Part shown: positions 1 to 12,934 of the stretch, piece by piece | Numbering within the stretch: position 1 is the first letter of the stretch | Layout: each line of letters starts with the position of its first letter | DNA from: Alentia gelatinosa | Lineage: Eukaryota > Annelida > Polychaeta > Phyllodocida > Polynoidae | NCBI GenBank assembly: GCA_950022655.1 | Contig: OX465584.1 | Span: 29,733,469-29,797,468 of the forward strand | Length of the DNA stretch: 64,000 nucleotides | Direction of reading: 5' to 3' | Notes under the pieces: generated by a model | Databases searched by the model: none | Told to the model about the DNA's origin: nothing | Seen by the model: only the letters and a program-made list of their open reading frames with translations | Translations under genes and position numbers: made by a program

Positions 1-430
1 AGGTCCATCGTAGCGCATCAGGCATGCGTCGTAGCAGGAGCGGGCTTGGCAACCTTTATTTCCAATCTTGAATCTGCTTTCCACACCCTTACTAGAGGTG
101 TAAAGTGGATTTTGGTACACTATATATATATAGGTTTATGTTGCTGTATATATAGGCAATTTCAGTTGACAGGTTTCTGGCATTTACAACCTAGATTATT
201 CCTATACCATACCAATGGCAAACTAGATTAATTTTTATGAATTTTAACGGAAGGTATGTAATATGAAGATAGTTCAGTATATTTCCTGATCTGAAACCAG
301 TGTTTGAGATAGTATACATAGCCATGCATTGAACATTGCCTGAAGAAGTCTGATAAATCAGACGAAACGTCGCAACATTCCCAAATTCTACCGCCCCTAT
401 CTCGATGTATAATTATCCCCCAATAAAACC
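1..430 (+). other. Window edge, repeat-like 3' end with a hairpin motif
   Basis: No gene recognised. At 348-363 there is a perfect hairpin (GTCTGA, loop TAAA, TCAGAC). It follows CTGAAGAA and is directly followed by CGAAACGTCG. An AATAAA follows at 422-427. Modules of the form CTGAAGAAG-hairpin-GAAACGT recur in dispersed animal repeats. I infer a repeat 3' end, but no coding part is visible. Confidence 0.3.
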
Positions 431-2821
431 TTTTAAATGAAATCAGTTTGTCTGGTTTTCTGTGGAAATTTCTACTATGTGATGGTATATAATAGAATTA
501 TTTCTAAAACAGGATTTGACTTATTAAACCCATCAATCTATATTTCGGTTCGATTATACTCAAGATTAAATAATTTTGTCATTTAACGTCTTTAAATCGA
601 AATGGAAATTAGTATGCAGTAGTCCTTTATATTACTGTAATTTATGTAGGCCAGGGCGGTGTTTCTATGAGTAATATCGGAGGTCATAATCGTACCATAT
701 AAGACACGTTTATTAATTTAGCTGGGGTTGTACACATCAATTTCACAAAATGGCAAATGTAAAATTTCATAATACACATAGGAGGAACAGATGAAGTTTG
801 TCACCCAGCAGATTGTTACTCCAGTCCCACCAAAAAGCAAAGTACATGAGGGGCACCTCACAGGATGATCAGCGCTGACATTAGTCCGAGAAACTTTGAC
901 TGCCTAGCGAACAGTCAGAGAGCACAACCGCTTATTGAGCGCGGGAAATCGCGCTCATATACGTCATCTAGATAAAGGTTAGAATGCTCACACAGGCTTT
1001 CAGCTTACTGCAAAGAATCTAACCCATCACTATCCATGCACCAATCATAAAGAACTGGTGAGATAGGCAGGTGTCCAGTATCCCAGTCTGACCATACCCC
1101 TGCCTGACTACTGACTTGGTTCCTAAAAATAGATTATTTTACCTTTTTGGGGACAAAATATTTACTATATCAATCCTGTCATTAAATAGCAGACACTTAG
1201 TTATGGATACTGTCATCTGCTACTAGAAAAGGAAACTATTTGATGATGATAATGACTAAATATGCTATATACATGTTCAAGTCTGATGGGACACACCTAA
1301 ATGCACTGTAATCAAAGTGCTACATCCGATGGGACACACTTAGTGTGTGGTAATCAGATATTAAGATTATATCCACATAACATTACATTTATTCTGACTT
1401 CAGTGTTGCTGTTTGTCTTACTTTTATCAGTACAAGCCATTCAAGATTTGACCACATACATATTTAATACTCCTCATATATGTCATACAATTTGGGCAAG
1501 TCATAGCTAATACATGTGCTGCACCTAATCACGTTTGCCTTGGTCTTTATTTAGCCTGAGCATACTGGTTTCTGATGGGACACACTCCCTACATGCAGAG
1601 CCAGCAAACCTGTTTGACCAGTTATTCACCCATGTGCCCCTCTGTAAACAGAGACCAAACAAAAGTTATTCCTATAAGAACTATGTACTATAAATGTCCC
1701 ATGCATTAGAATCGCCTGCCAGCTGATTATAGGTCAATACCTACCTATCCCCTATTTGAATGCAAAGAGAAAGAATTTATCAGAAATAGCTGTCTAAACT
1801 ATTAATCTAAATTTGATGATAAATAAAAGCTGCTAAAATGATTCACTCTAATCAGTTTCAAAATGATTATGTAATCTTTTTTCACATTTGCATTATTCAA
1901 GTTTTGTAAATGTATCTTTGTTGTCAATGACTGACTTGAAACAAAATTGTTTAGAATGTAGCAACATCTAATAATTTCACTTTAATCAAATAAAACAAAA
2001 GATAATAAGCATATCATCACCTATTATATTGTCAAACCATGAAATTTTAATGGTTGTATTAGTGATAAGAAATGTGAGATTTAGGTATTGCGAGAAGTGG
2101 TCTTTCAGTGAGGTAGTCATATTAGCAAGTTTATCGTATCATGATATAATATCCAACGTAATCTACACACAAAATACAGCAAAAAGGATTGGGACAAAGC
2201 CATATTGTTTGTAAATAGTTATGTAAATGGTTGTTATGTGAGAATCTACTGTACTTTAGAAATTCCGCGCTCATCCATTGTAAATGGAAATATCATTAGC
2301 TCCTAGTTCCAATAGTACAGAAAAACACTTCCTTGGTTCTGAGTAATCCTGTCATTCGCAGTGCATTTTTATAATCCCTTACTTTCAGAAATGCATAATA
2401 ATTCCTTTTTGATGATATACCTTCTGTTTTGTTCCTTTGTGTTACTTTCGAGAGCCTTTTTGTACAACTCATTTAACCACATTTCACCAATTCCAACTCA
2501 TGTCAGCCATATTTGATAAGCTGGTTCCTGACAATCCCCTGTGTAGGATTTCCTGCACTTTTGAAACCAGTTTTTTGTTATTTTTGGCGCCTGCAGAATG
2601 CATTGACATGTATTTTACAGACACTGGCTGTTCTATTACTTAAAACTAATACAAAGGTAGGAAATTACTGTCTTTTACTGCATTTTGCCTAAGGAAACTG
2701 TCTACCACAAAATCAGAAAGATTTTTTCGAGATGAAACATAAGGATACACCAACAATCTCCCAGAGAATGTGAGGTATATCTGATGCATACGAAAAAATA
2801 CACATACCTATTCCTATCTAA

Positions 2822-2825
<4 letters not shown>
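431..2825. other. No gene seen
   Basis: AT-rich sequence with only short chance ORFs. The 12-mer GATGGGACACAC occurs three times (near 1285, 1328 and 1574), which hints at a small decayed tandem or dispersed repeat. Confidence 0.4.

Positions 2826-2876
<51 letters not shown>
2826..2876. repeat. (AT)n microsatellite
   Basis: About 50 bases of pure AT dinucleotide, entered from AACCCTATAT on the left. Confidence 0.95.
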
Positions 2877-2878
<2 letters not shown>

Positions 2879-4393
2879 TTTATTACGGATATAATTAGAT
2901 TGCGTTGGAATTGACCAATGTCTTCAACATTTTGACCACCTGTAGTAAATTCATTCTATTGTGTCGTATAATCGGTTACACTTATACAAAGATTGTTTAA
3001 TTTACAAATTCGATGTTGCAACTGGTCCAGTACGCAAAGAATTGTATAGTATGCGGAATGTTATAACAAAATATTGTTTTCCTCTAATGTAGTGTGCATG
3101 GAGGATCCACTGTACACCTTTTCTATGACAAGTAAAGTTGTGTTAGTTAGTCTGGCATCCGGAGCCTTCCTGGTCATTGCTAACGACCTCATATGAGGAT
3201 AGAGTGTGTCGCTGGTAGGGACAATGGTAATGATTCACTTCACCCCATCTCACCACATCTAATAATGGGTGTTTACCTCATCCTGTGTCTGTAACTGTAT
3301 GTACTCCTGAGGAAAACCCACTCCTGCCGAATCACTATAACTATAATTCTGGAAATTCTACATCGGAGGGACCAGGTGGCAGATCGGCCTTTGCCGAACC
3401 TGGTAAGTCTGTCAAGATTGCAAACCTAAGATCCTAATAAACCCATCAAAATATGTACGATAATACGTGGTATACCATAAAAATAACGTCTTCATGACCA
3501 CATTATACACAGGATATATTGCACTAATTGTTCCCAACCGTAAAGGAGGCTCTTCAGAAGCACTCTCACTGTTAATTCGACGCAATTATCTTCACTTTGA
3601 ACTCAGCCTGCGTCATATTGACAAATGTCTCATGCACACTTTGTCTGTTATTAGCCGGAGTTGGACAGTAGAAATCAAATGAAAGTATGGAATCATATGA
3701 AATAGAATATCGACGTGATTGCTTCTGCAAAAAAAATGTCCGCCTCCAGCAGACCTCTCCACACCTCCAAGAGGAAGCGAGATACGTGCTAGAGAACAGG
3801 GAATCATTTTTCCACAGTAGAATCATATGGATATAAACTTATGACATGTATCAAGTACATGTGGAAGCGCTTCGTTTTTAACGCTGTTTTGCCCTTCCTC
3901 TTTTCGTTATCCTCTGGATCTTACATTACAATTACATACCCGGCACTAGAGCAACTAAAAGAACCGATGTGGATAATATTTAAGCTAAGGCTGTATACCT
4001 TTCATATTGCAATATTAATATTGACATTGTTTATACTAACTTGTTATGTGAATTTAATCGTTCTATGTCAATTTAGCTACCTGTGTACATAAGAACCTAG
4101 GTTGTTGGATACTGAATTTCTTTGATTGTAACAATATTCTAAGAGCTGTAATTTCCCAGAAATTGCTTTATCAAATCAAATTCGAAATAAAGCAAATCTT
4201 AGGGCGTTGCTGGGTGTATGATGACACATTTCTTCAACGCTGTTCTTGTGGATGGATGAAACAGATTTCAGGCCCTAATGATACTGTGGTGACTGTAGCC
4301 TACTAGATCTACCGGAGAGGGAAGCCGATTAAGTCTCCAACCATGATATAGCGTTTTTCCTGAAGATTGTACCAGTTGAGAGATATAACTGTC
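2877..4393. other. No gene seen
   Basis: Short overlapping ORFs on both strands (about 3470-4090) show no recognisable domain, no conserved-looking composition and no convincing splice sites. Confidence 0.4.
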
Positions 4394-4663
4394 TTAACCC
4401 TCTACGGGTACGAGTGTAAGTGTATACTGTTAGGGGACGGGCTGATTTTGGTCTGAAGTGACATGACAAGTCATCCAAAATGATATAACTGTCTTGCCTT
4501 ACAGTGTTAGATATGATGTTATACCTAGAACCCCGTCAAGTTTCGTGTTATCAGTTCCCTATTTCCTAAAATATGACAGTGATATCTTAGATATTGTAAA
4601 TACTGCCTGAATGCCTAGGCTCGGGCTTGGGCTTGAAGGCATTATCCGTCGAGAATGGGTTAA
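4394..4663. mobile_element. Possible TTAA-flanked MITE
   Basis: A 270-bp stretch is bounded by TTAA at both ends (4394-4397 and 4660-4663). It opens with CCC after the left TTAA and closes with GGG before the right one, the arrangement of piggyBac-type elements. The inverted ends are very short, so chance is possible. Confidence 0.3.
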
Positions 4664-6159
4664 GGCTCCAATGATTGTATAGTGGTACACTTATCAGGAC
4701 TGTTCGACTAGTGAATGACAACGCGTTATGTTGCGCTGACGGTAGAGTGACAGCACATCCTAATGCCTAATGCTGTTGAGGAATGACTGGCTGCCTTCAG
4801 TCAATACCCACTATGTAGATTGTTTATAGATCTGCTGTCTGCAATACATCGAAAATATGTCTGTTGATGTTGCAGTGCAATACATAACCCGGTGGTCTTA
4901 TGCAAATGGTTGATGGCATCAATATAAAGCCAGTATTAAGCATCATGTTCATTGTAGCCCAATCTACTCAGATAGTTTACGAAGAGATTGATCTTAACCG
5001 TTTCCAGCCAAGGTAGCTGGTGGATAGCAAGAGCTACAAAACAGAGGATGTCCCATGACAGCATGTCAGTGACGGACGAGGATGCTAAAATTTCACTTGA
5101 CACAAAAGAGCCACAAAATGAACTTCTCAAAATAATGTTTGAATGAAATGACATGGGTTTTATTATGTAAAGTTCAATATTTTAAGTCTCCTCTATATAC
5201 TATCATGATATCATCATGGTATCAATCTGTAAATAAAGAAAACCAACACGGTGACCCCCCACTTTTTAAATTAGATATATATTACAACTCCTTGAGGTCA
5301 TCATATTCCACCTCCTGGATAGTGACATGGGTTTTGATTCAAGACAAATATGATAGAACTATGATATTAAAGTTTAAGGTGAAAATAATATACCTTTTAT
5401 TTGTCAGAATCAAGTAATCCGAGTACACTTCTTCATAAATATTTGTGATATCGATTATTAGATCAAAGTTTTGAAAGGGCCCACGATCATTCTTATGTAT
5501 GTGTGTATTTATTGATGCATATATATGTGTATAACTTGCTGTTATTTTGGCCGGATGGTATCGTTGTAAATCATGAGGATGTCTGACATACATAAATCCA
5601 TCAGTATCACACAATTGAAACGCAGTGAGTCATAAAATAAACACTTTACTAACCAATGACTGACAATACTACATTTCCTCCAATTGACCCCTGTGCGAGC
5701 GTTTGTTTATCGAGAATGCTACATTCCGTGATTCCAGAACTCTCACAAGGGATGCCCATTGGCCAAAGTGTTGTTCTCCATGTCTCCCATAACCGTACAC
5801 ACCGACGAACATATGACGCCTGTCGTGTTTACGGCGAGGGGCCAAAGGGTTGTGGCGTGGGGGAATGCCATGAGCCCGATGCAAATAAACAAAACTACCC
5901 GGATCCTTGGCCATAGCGGCGGCTGGATGGAGAAGATGGGCCAACCCCGGCATGCGCTGTTTGCGGGTTTTATTTCCGGGAGGGGGCGTTGTCGGCCCAT
6001 GCGTAATGGCTTATGGTGAGTGTTGAGCGTCCGCTGGTCAGTCGGGTACCTGGTACGTCCTGGGGTCAGTGGGTGTACGCCTGGAACTAGGCTCAAGTGC
6101 CATATCATGTACACTACAACGCTATAGATAGAGATAAACATTTTATTCTCCTTTATATG

Positions 6160-6161
<2 letters not shown>
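4664..6161. other. No gene recognised
   Basis: Overlapping ORFs of 86-132 codons lie on both strands at 5,656-6,141 in a locally GC-richer patch. No domain or motif is recognisable, and several frames are open at once, so composition alone can explain them. Confidence 0.4.

Positions 6162-6218
<57 letters not shown>
6162..6218. repeat. (TA)n microsatellite
   Basis: About 57 bases of pure TA, leaving into AGGGTTAAAG. This right flank is the inverse of the left flank of the AT run near 2820 (AACCCTATAT), so the two runs may be ends of the same dispersed repeat type in opposite orientation. Confidence 0.95.
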
Positions 6219-6222
<4 letters not shown>

Positions 6223-9200
6223 TAAAGACTTAAACTAAATTTATAAGTTCTTATCATTGCCTGTTTAATGCATCCAACCATGGCACAATTGATGCAAACT
6301 ATTTTCATTCAATTGTATGTGACGTTACAATCATTAAAATGCAATAGACGCAGTACTGTATCCATAAAACATAAAGGCAACGCCTAATATAGCTTCTTAT
6401 CAAACCGTTGATATATAAAGACACGTTAAAGACAGTATGCCTGTATTCCAGATATCAATCTGGGCCTCTGTAATACACTCAAGTAATGAATAAGGGAGTA
6501 TCCTAGGGAACGAAGTTACACACCATATCTAACGATATGGTGCAAACTACATACTGTCTACACATATATATACTTCATTTCAATCAAATATAATTGGCAA
6601 TTTCACCAATACATCTCTAGTCTTGTTGAAGTTGTTTCCCGGTACAATGTTTTATAAGCCGTATGCATTCTTTAGAGAACATATATACCGTTATGGCAAA
6701 GAACAGCCGATACACACAAGCTTAATGTTACCCCTCATTCTTTTGATCCATTAATATTTGCAGCCTTTTTTCAAATTGACACTAAACACTCTCACAGAAT
6801 TAACATTTAAACTTCAGAGTGTCCGCTAACATATGATCCCTTTATGAACACTTTTATCAATGACTTCGTTGGAGACCCTTAAAAACTAATGTAGCCTTAG
6901 AAATTGTATGTTAAGATCAGCACAGACAACAATTCATTGATATGACTGTATGAAATAACCTCGATTCAAATACGGTGTAGATAATTACCACCGTTACACA
7001 TCTGGCCCATGTAATTTCCTTTGATAGGGGAGTTTGTTGATCATCTACAGCCTTCATGTGTTGCGTAGCTCTTATTGTTGGATCTTGACAAAAATAACTT
7101 TACATGAATTATGATTTACGTCTAAGAAACAATTTAATTGAGGAATCCAGCTGAAAGCAAAGACAATGATACCCTTTGCAAAATTCGAGGGTGATGGCTA
7201 TGGTGATTTATGAGTCACCATAATTGATTAGGCGTAATTAATTAATTAATGACGCCCTATTTCATGTGCGCGTACGGATACCTCAAACCTCACTGTCTCT
7301 AATGTATAATCAAATACCTATTGACACTTCAGCTGTCCTGAAACCCAAATACAAATCTCCTTTGTTCTGTTCAGATAAGTTAGAGAAACATACATGGCAC
7401 GACCCCACAAACGTATCGTGTTAGGAGTCTAGAGAAGACACCCTTTGTTACCAGTCTCTACTTTTGGCAGGTAAAAAGACCTCTGATAGGGGGGGGGGGG
7501 GGATGTTAGAGGTGGGGGGAGGTTGTGGTGTAGGGGCGAAATGGGTTGAAAAAAAGTGCTACATTTGATCACTGAGGTAGGTATATGCGTGTGGCTGTGG
7601 GAACCATTAAGGAAGGCATTGACCCATCTTTATGATAACTACTGTCGGCAGAGCAGAGGACAACCGCGGCCTGTTCACCTGTCAGTGCACTGTCACGCTT
7701 CTGATTGTATATACTGGGCCAAGCCAACATATGGGCCCAAACCTGTTCAAGAAACAAAGGCAGGACCAAGCAGGTGGCAGTTAGAGAGTGGGGAATGTGT
7801 AAGGTAGTGGTTGTGATGGGTGTTAGTTTTAGATGGTGATAGGCAGACAGCAGTGGGTATCTTATAAATGCGGCCGAGCTGGTGCTCATGGGTTAGTGGT
7901 AGAGGTGGTTGATTGGGGTGGATCATCATTGGTTGTGGAGGGTAGAGGTGATAGACAGGTAGTGGTTGTTGATTTAAAGTTATAATGGTTTATTCTAGTG
8001 AAACAAAACTTGTTAAGATTTTTCTTTCTTTAAAGATATGAGTGGTCATAAAATGGTAACCCTGGTGAGGTACGATGCAGGTGATGATAGTAGCAGAGAA
8101 TGTAAGTATCAGGTGGGGATTGGAAAACAGATCTCGCAATTTGGTGTTATAGATTTAAAGTGGCAGTGATGCTATCATGATGATGATAATTCTGATCATG
8201 ATCACTTTCTTTCTATAGCGGTGCTAATATGATATAGCTCGACGGTGTTTTAGGATATGAAAAGGTTTTGAAAATAATGCAGAAAGTGGTGTTGATAGTG
8301 ATACTCGTGATACTCGTAGAGCTGCTAGCTAGTGGCAGTGATGATAGGGGTTTTAGTGTCGGTGTTTATGTTATAGGGGATGGGCTGAGAAAATCAGTGC
8401 CTTTGATGGTGGTCGTTGCGCAATAGGGAAAAAATATACTCACATGGAGGACGGCCTGGTAACTCCACATTAAAATACCCTCCCTCTCAAAGGTGAAAAT
8501 TGCCCGATAATTTACCCGTACCTGAGATATAAAGTGTCAGTAGGAGACACTGATGTCCGCTTCACACAAAGGATCGTGCCGCTTGTGAGGTCGTTAAAGA
8601 CCAAGAAAAAAGACACAATAGATCAAAGACAGCGGTAAGCAGTGCATGAGAGCTCTATACTTTGTACCATGGTAGATAAGTAGAGTGTGGGGGCGGGTGT
8701 AGAGCGGGGTGGGATATGCGGGACAAATGTAGGATCTTCACTACGCTACAACAAATTTAAACAAAAGGTGGGTCTGTATACTAATAAAGATTGAGAGTTC
8801 TCACCTGATAAACAAAGCATAAAGATGACAGTCACCATGTTGTAGCTGGACGATGACGACGATGGGATCGAGTAGCATATAATCACGGACTGTGGTGGGA
8901 TCTTAGACAGTTAAAGGTTAGTTAGACAGAATTATTGATCACTGGCACTTCACTACTAACATCTGTAGGAATAACAGTAGTAAGTGGGATTTTGTAGTAC
9001 TACAAGGCTCCCATCGTGAGTACCTCCATGATAAATCCCGGTCACTTTGGCCAGGATGGTGCCAACCGCACACAAACACAGACACCAGATCCCAACGTTC
9101 CTTTCTTCTGATTGTTGTCAGACCCAGGTTAAAGTTCACAAATCTAAGGGCAGTCAAAAGAGGCTCGTCCTTAAAGCAGACGACAAAAGTCCTGTGAGTC

Positions 9201-9229
9201 AGACGACAGCGGCAATTAAAAAGGCGCGC
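6219..9229. other. No gene seen; G-rich and hairpin patches
   Basis: Contains a small hairpin at 7231-7256 (GGCGT and ACGCC arms around an AATT repeat), a G-rich stretch after 7489, and a G-biased, GTGG-rich stretch to about 8,200. No exon could be supported. Confidence 0.4.
7489..7502 (+). repeat. Poly-G run
   Basis: A run of 14 G followed by further GGGG clusters near 7,513-7,540. Confidence 0.9.
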
Positions 9230-9720
9230 GCTCTCACTGATGTATGTGCAGACGACAATTTTCTCCTTTTCTCTCCGCGGCGCGTGTTGTTGGTGCCCGG
9301 CCTGGTTCTAACTGTGGCCGTTATGTCCTGCCGAGACCCCACGGCCCTATTCGCGGGTTGAAGGGGAATCCCGGGTTCGATCCTTGTGCAGGGGGGTCGT
9401 GGTGAGTAAGGTGACCGCAGGGTTGTTGTGGTGGCTGGCAGGGGTTGTCATTCACGTGACGATCGTCGCCGACCACGTGCACTCTGCCCGACTTCATGCA
9501 GAGAATGCCGGGTGACGCGGTCGAGGGACCCGGCCGAGCGGGCGGCGGGGGCGGAGGGCAGGCAGGCCCGGCTGAGTGCAGGGCGGGTTGGCGGGCAGGG
9601 AGCAGGGTGGAGGATGTTACCTTGAAGTGTAAGTGACGCCTGGGGCGCGTGTCACGCAGTGCCCGCGTACGGCATGATGCACGTGCGTGCCCGCCAGCTG
9701 ATCATCCCCGCAAAATAGTC
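9230..9720. promoter_or_regulatory. CpG-rich island, possible promoter
   Basis: This roughly 490-bp stretch is much richer in G+C and CpG than its AT-rich surroundings. It holds several CACGTG-type E-box motifs and GGGCGG-like boxes. Such islands often mark transcription starts in animals. I could not attach a first exon on either strand, so the promoter role is inferred from composition only. Confidence 0.3.
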
Positions 9721-11539
9721 CAATCCTCAGGGGGTGGTAGTGGGAATGAGGGTGGCACCGGTGGCGAGGATGGAGGTATATATTGGCGTTGACCGTGATA
9801 GAAATAGAATAGTGGTAGATCTAGAATGTTGGAACTTGCAACTTATTGCTAGATTTCAACGATGGTGGTGATTGACGTTTGAGAAGGCACCATATTGAAC
9901 ATATTTGCAATGGGGCCATGAATCAGACCCTGGAATTGTGTCCATTGGTACCATCTAAGGGGAATTTGTAATGCTCTTTATTTTTGTTTATGGTTTTAAT
10001 AGCCCAGCCCCAAATTAATATTTCTTCAACCAGCATGGGGCACGAGAAGGTATACTTCTTAATACTACTCGACCTCTCTTACTCTTCTTGAAAATCGTTA
10101 TGCTCATACCTTGATGGCATTTGCTTCTCGAAACTTGCCTGGTACTTAGCGATTGTAATTTCGGGCGCTGACAGTCAAGTGTTGATGAATTACGGAACTT
10201 ATAATTTTGATTTCCTTAAAAGAAGGAAAGGACATTTCTATTGCCAATACCCAGTTTATGAATACCATGTTGAAATGTGTGGATTTGGGGAAACTTGTCC
10301 AAAATACATATTAGGTTAGATTTATATGAAAGTATTGTTATAGCAATTACACCATAAAACAGAGCTAATACTTCAAATTGAAGAAAAACGTTTGTTACCT
10401 CTAGTCTTTCATAAAGGCTACACATACAATGGTGAAACACCGTATATAATTTGAATTCTATCATTTTATCTATGAAAATAAAGGATAACTACGATGTACA
10501 AATATGTATAATTAATATAAATCATAGTAGAAATAATCATCTTTATGTGTATTTCAGCATACATGTGTCTATTTTATTTTTTGTTCCAGGTATCTACGTG
10601 GTGTTATTGGTAGTAGTCCTTAATTGACATCACTCTGATATGAATTTTACTGGTCACAATGCCATTCTCTGTGAACTAGAGTATTTTGTTGGACTTCTCA
10701 TGGGAGCTCGTGATAACAAGATTCAAGCACACAGAGAGTGTTCAGTTCAGCCAAAATCTGAACAATATTGGGCATGGCGTATCTTCCTCTTAGCCTGCCG
10801 GAAGAGAACGATACCGCTCTGTCTCTTAAAATATTAAACAGCAGTCTTCAACTAAATAGTGGAACTTACAGCTACCATCATACCTCATGTCTTCAATCTG
10901 TCGGGGGATGATATTGATAGACCAGAACTCCTTACGGAAATCGTTACATCACATCATGTCAATGCCATAGTAGTGGTTAATATCTGCAGGCAACACCTCC
11001 CCAGAATTGAACTTCCATGATATTCTTATGCTAGGTTTACACCATCACCCCGACAGTCCCGGCATTGAGTTTTTGGCCAATCGTAAGTCACCCTGGAACT
11101 TTCATAGCATTTTTATGGGCTTTGCCCGCTCGGCCTTAACTGAGGCTGCCGTATATCGACGTGGTCTTGTCTGGGTCTGGTCGGCATGCCGCCATAGCTC
11201 TGCCATGTGTCAACTTACGTTAGAAACCAGAAAGGTCGCCGACGAGTTCAAGTCGATGTAAGGTCACTTACGTCTTTCACGATTCTGGACCTGTTCAGTT
11301 ACGATGCACAGGTCGAGTTAAGGTGACTTAAGGTAAGTTATGGCTGAATGTGGTCCTTCCCCCTCTTTGCGTCCTGACAGCTCCACGGCAGCTTCCCGAC
11401 AGCGTCCTCAATGTATAAAAGTGCATTCTGCACTACTTCCTCAGTGTCTCCTAGTGCGTTCGCAAGGCAACACCTCACCTCGCCTTCACCTCAACTCACG
11501 CCAACACTTCACCATGGTACAGATGCCGGTCTGGTGCAG
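9721..11539. other. No gene recognised
   Basis: Short plus-strand ORFs near 10,640 and 11,007 show nothing recognisable. A TATAAAAG-like box lies near 11,412. No support for coding. Confidence 0.35.
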
Positions 11540-11960
11540 GGCAATCTCCTTCTCTACCTCAAACAAGTTGGTGTAGAACCATGGAACTGTCTTGATCCTA
11601 ACAACTTTGTGCTTCTCGGCAGGGTCAACCCATCCTTATCACCTGCTCCATCCATATCCTGTCCTTTATCAATTAATCTCTGAACCCCATCAGCTGCTTG
11701 GTATACAAGATGGGATTCTGGTGCAGGAACTTGATCGCAATCTTCTTTTCTTCCTCGAAGAAGTCCAGAGAAGTCTGTATTAATCTGTGGTTCCAAGCAA
11801 GGACATGGACATGGTGGTCTTAGGGTAGTGACACGGCTAGCTCCGAAGATTCATGCTCTTCAGTGGGTGCTGCCTCCTGGTCTTCTGATTGCGAATCATG
11901 CCGGCTTAGAATGGATGCAACAATATCAGCCGCAGGAGTATCCAGTTGTCTTGGTGGAAC
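11540..11960 (-). pseudogene. Decayed MADF/SANT-like ORF copy
   Basis: Read on the minus strand, this stretch aligns piece by piece with the better copy at 12,935-13,759. It keeps an acidic stretch containing DSQSEDQEAAPTEE (compare DSELEDKESAPGAE in the other copy), then FFEEEKKIAIKFLHQNP, matching FSEDEKEAVIEYLQQHP. Downstream it is broken by frameshifts and stops, though spaced W and Y residues of the domain can still be followed. The two copies lie about 1.5 kb apart in the same orientation. This suggests a tandem duplication or two insertions of one transposon-related family. Confidence 0.6.
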
Positions 11961-12934
11961 ATGTAAAAGTTTGCTCCCAGTGCACTCCCCTCACCTGCTG
12001 TGGTCTCTTTTCATAATAAGATTAAAAATAAAGCTCCATAAGATATTGAGTTCACTGTTTTTCAATACCAAGCTATGAGAGTCTCATATATTCTAATTGA
12101 TTAAAAGTTAATTCATAGCAATTCTAACTTATTCATTACAATTATGAGTTAATTTGTCTTGAAAGTTGAAGGTTTGAGTAGTCATTCATTTTTCCATTTA
12201 CTTCTTTGCTTTCTATAAGGGAAAACAATTAGAGTGAACTTCAGTTTAGAAATTTATTAACAAAAAATATTGTATTTTCGGCATCAGTGAATGCTATCAG
12301 TATCAGTGTCAATAAATAATGATCACATGTGTAGCATTTTCACAAGGCAACAAAGGCACATCAAAAATGTAATAAAGGTAAATGTACATAGTTCATAAGT
12401 ATGATCACACAGTTCATTTATCTGTGGCATCACTCCCCTTTCTGCTTTGGGGTGTGGTAAGCATCCTCAATGGTGCTGCAAGTGCTGAAGGGCTGGTGAC
12501 ATTGCTTGGGACACCGCTAGATCCAAATAGCAATGAGAATGAGGGCAATCCAACCAGCTGGGTGAACCAGCCTCTGTGTGGATGTGGACTGCTGTGGATC
12601 GGTGGAGGCAGACTGCTGTCGTGTGGATATAGATGTTGATGTGGACGGCAGGCAGGGTGTGGGAAGAGTTAGTGGCAGTGGACATCAATGTCCATAGTTG
12701 GGAACTGTTTCTGCACCCAACACCTGTCTTGGGAACGCACGCACCTGGTTGGGACATAATGTGTGCAGGCCACTGTGATGGAGGTGGCTGCCACTGATGT
12801 ATAGCCTCGCTGCTGCCAACTCACTGCTGTTGGTCACCTGTCATTCCTGAAGAACACTGACGATATGCTGCTCTGCCTCAATCTGGTGGTGTTCTTGTTG
12901 TATGCTTAGTATATCATCTATGTACACCGTCAAG
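11961..12934. other. Flanks of the MADF-like copies
   Basis: The minus strand of 12,460-12,930 can be read as Ser/Thr/His/Pro-rich peptide with stops. This could be a decayed tail of the ORF at 12,935-13,759. The rest is AT-rich and shows nothing. Confidence 0.3.

Noticed and set aside
5743..6141. 132-codon minus ORF
   Set aside because: No domain, and plus-strand frames overlap it equally well; explained by local composition.
9360..9400. GGTTCGATCC, like a tRNA B box
   Set aside because: No matching stem, no A box at the right distance and no cloverleaf.
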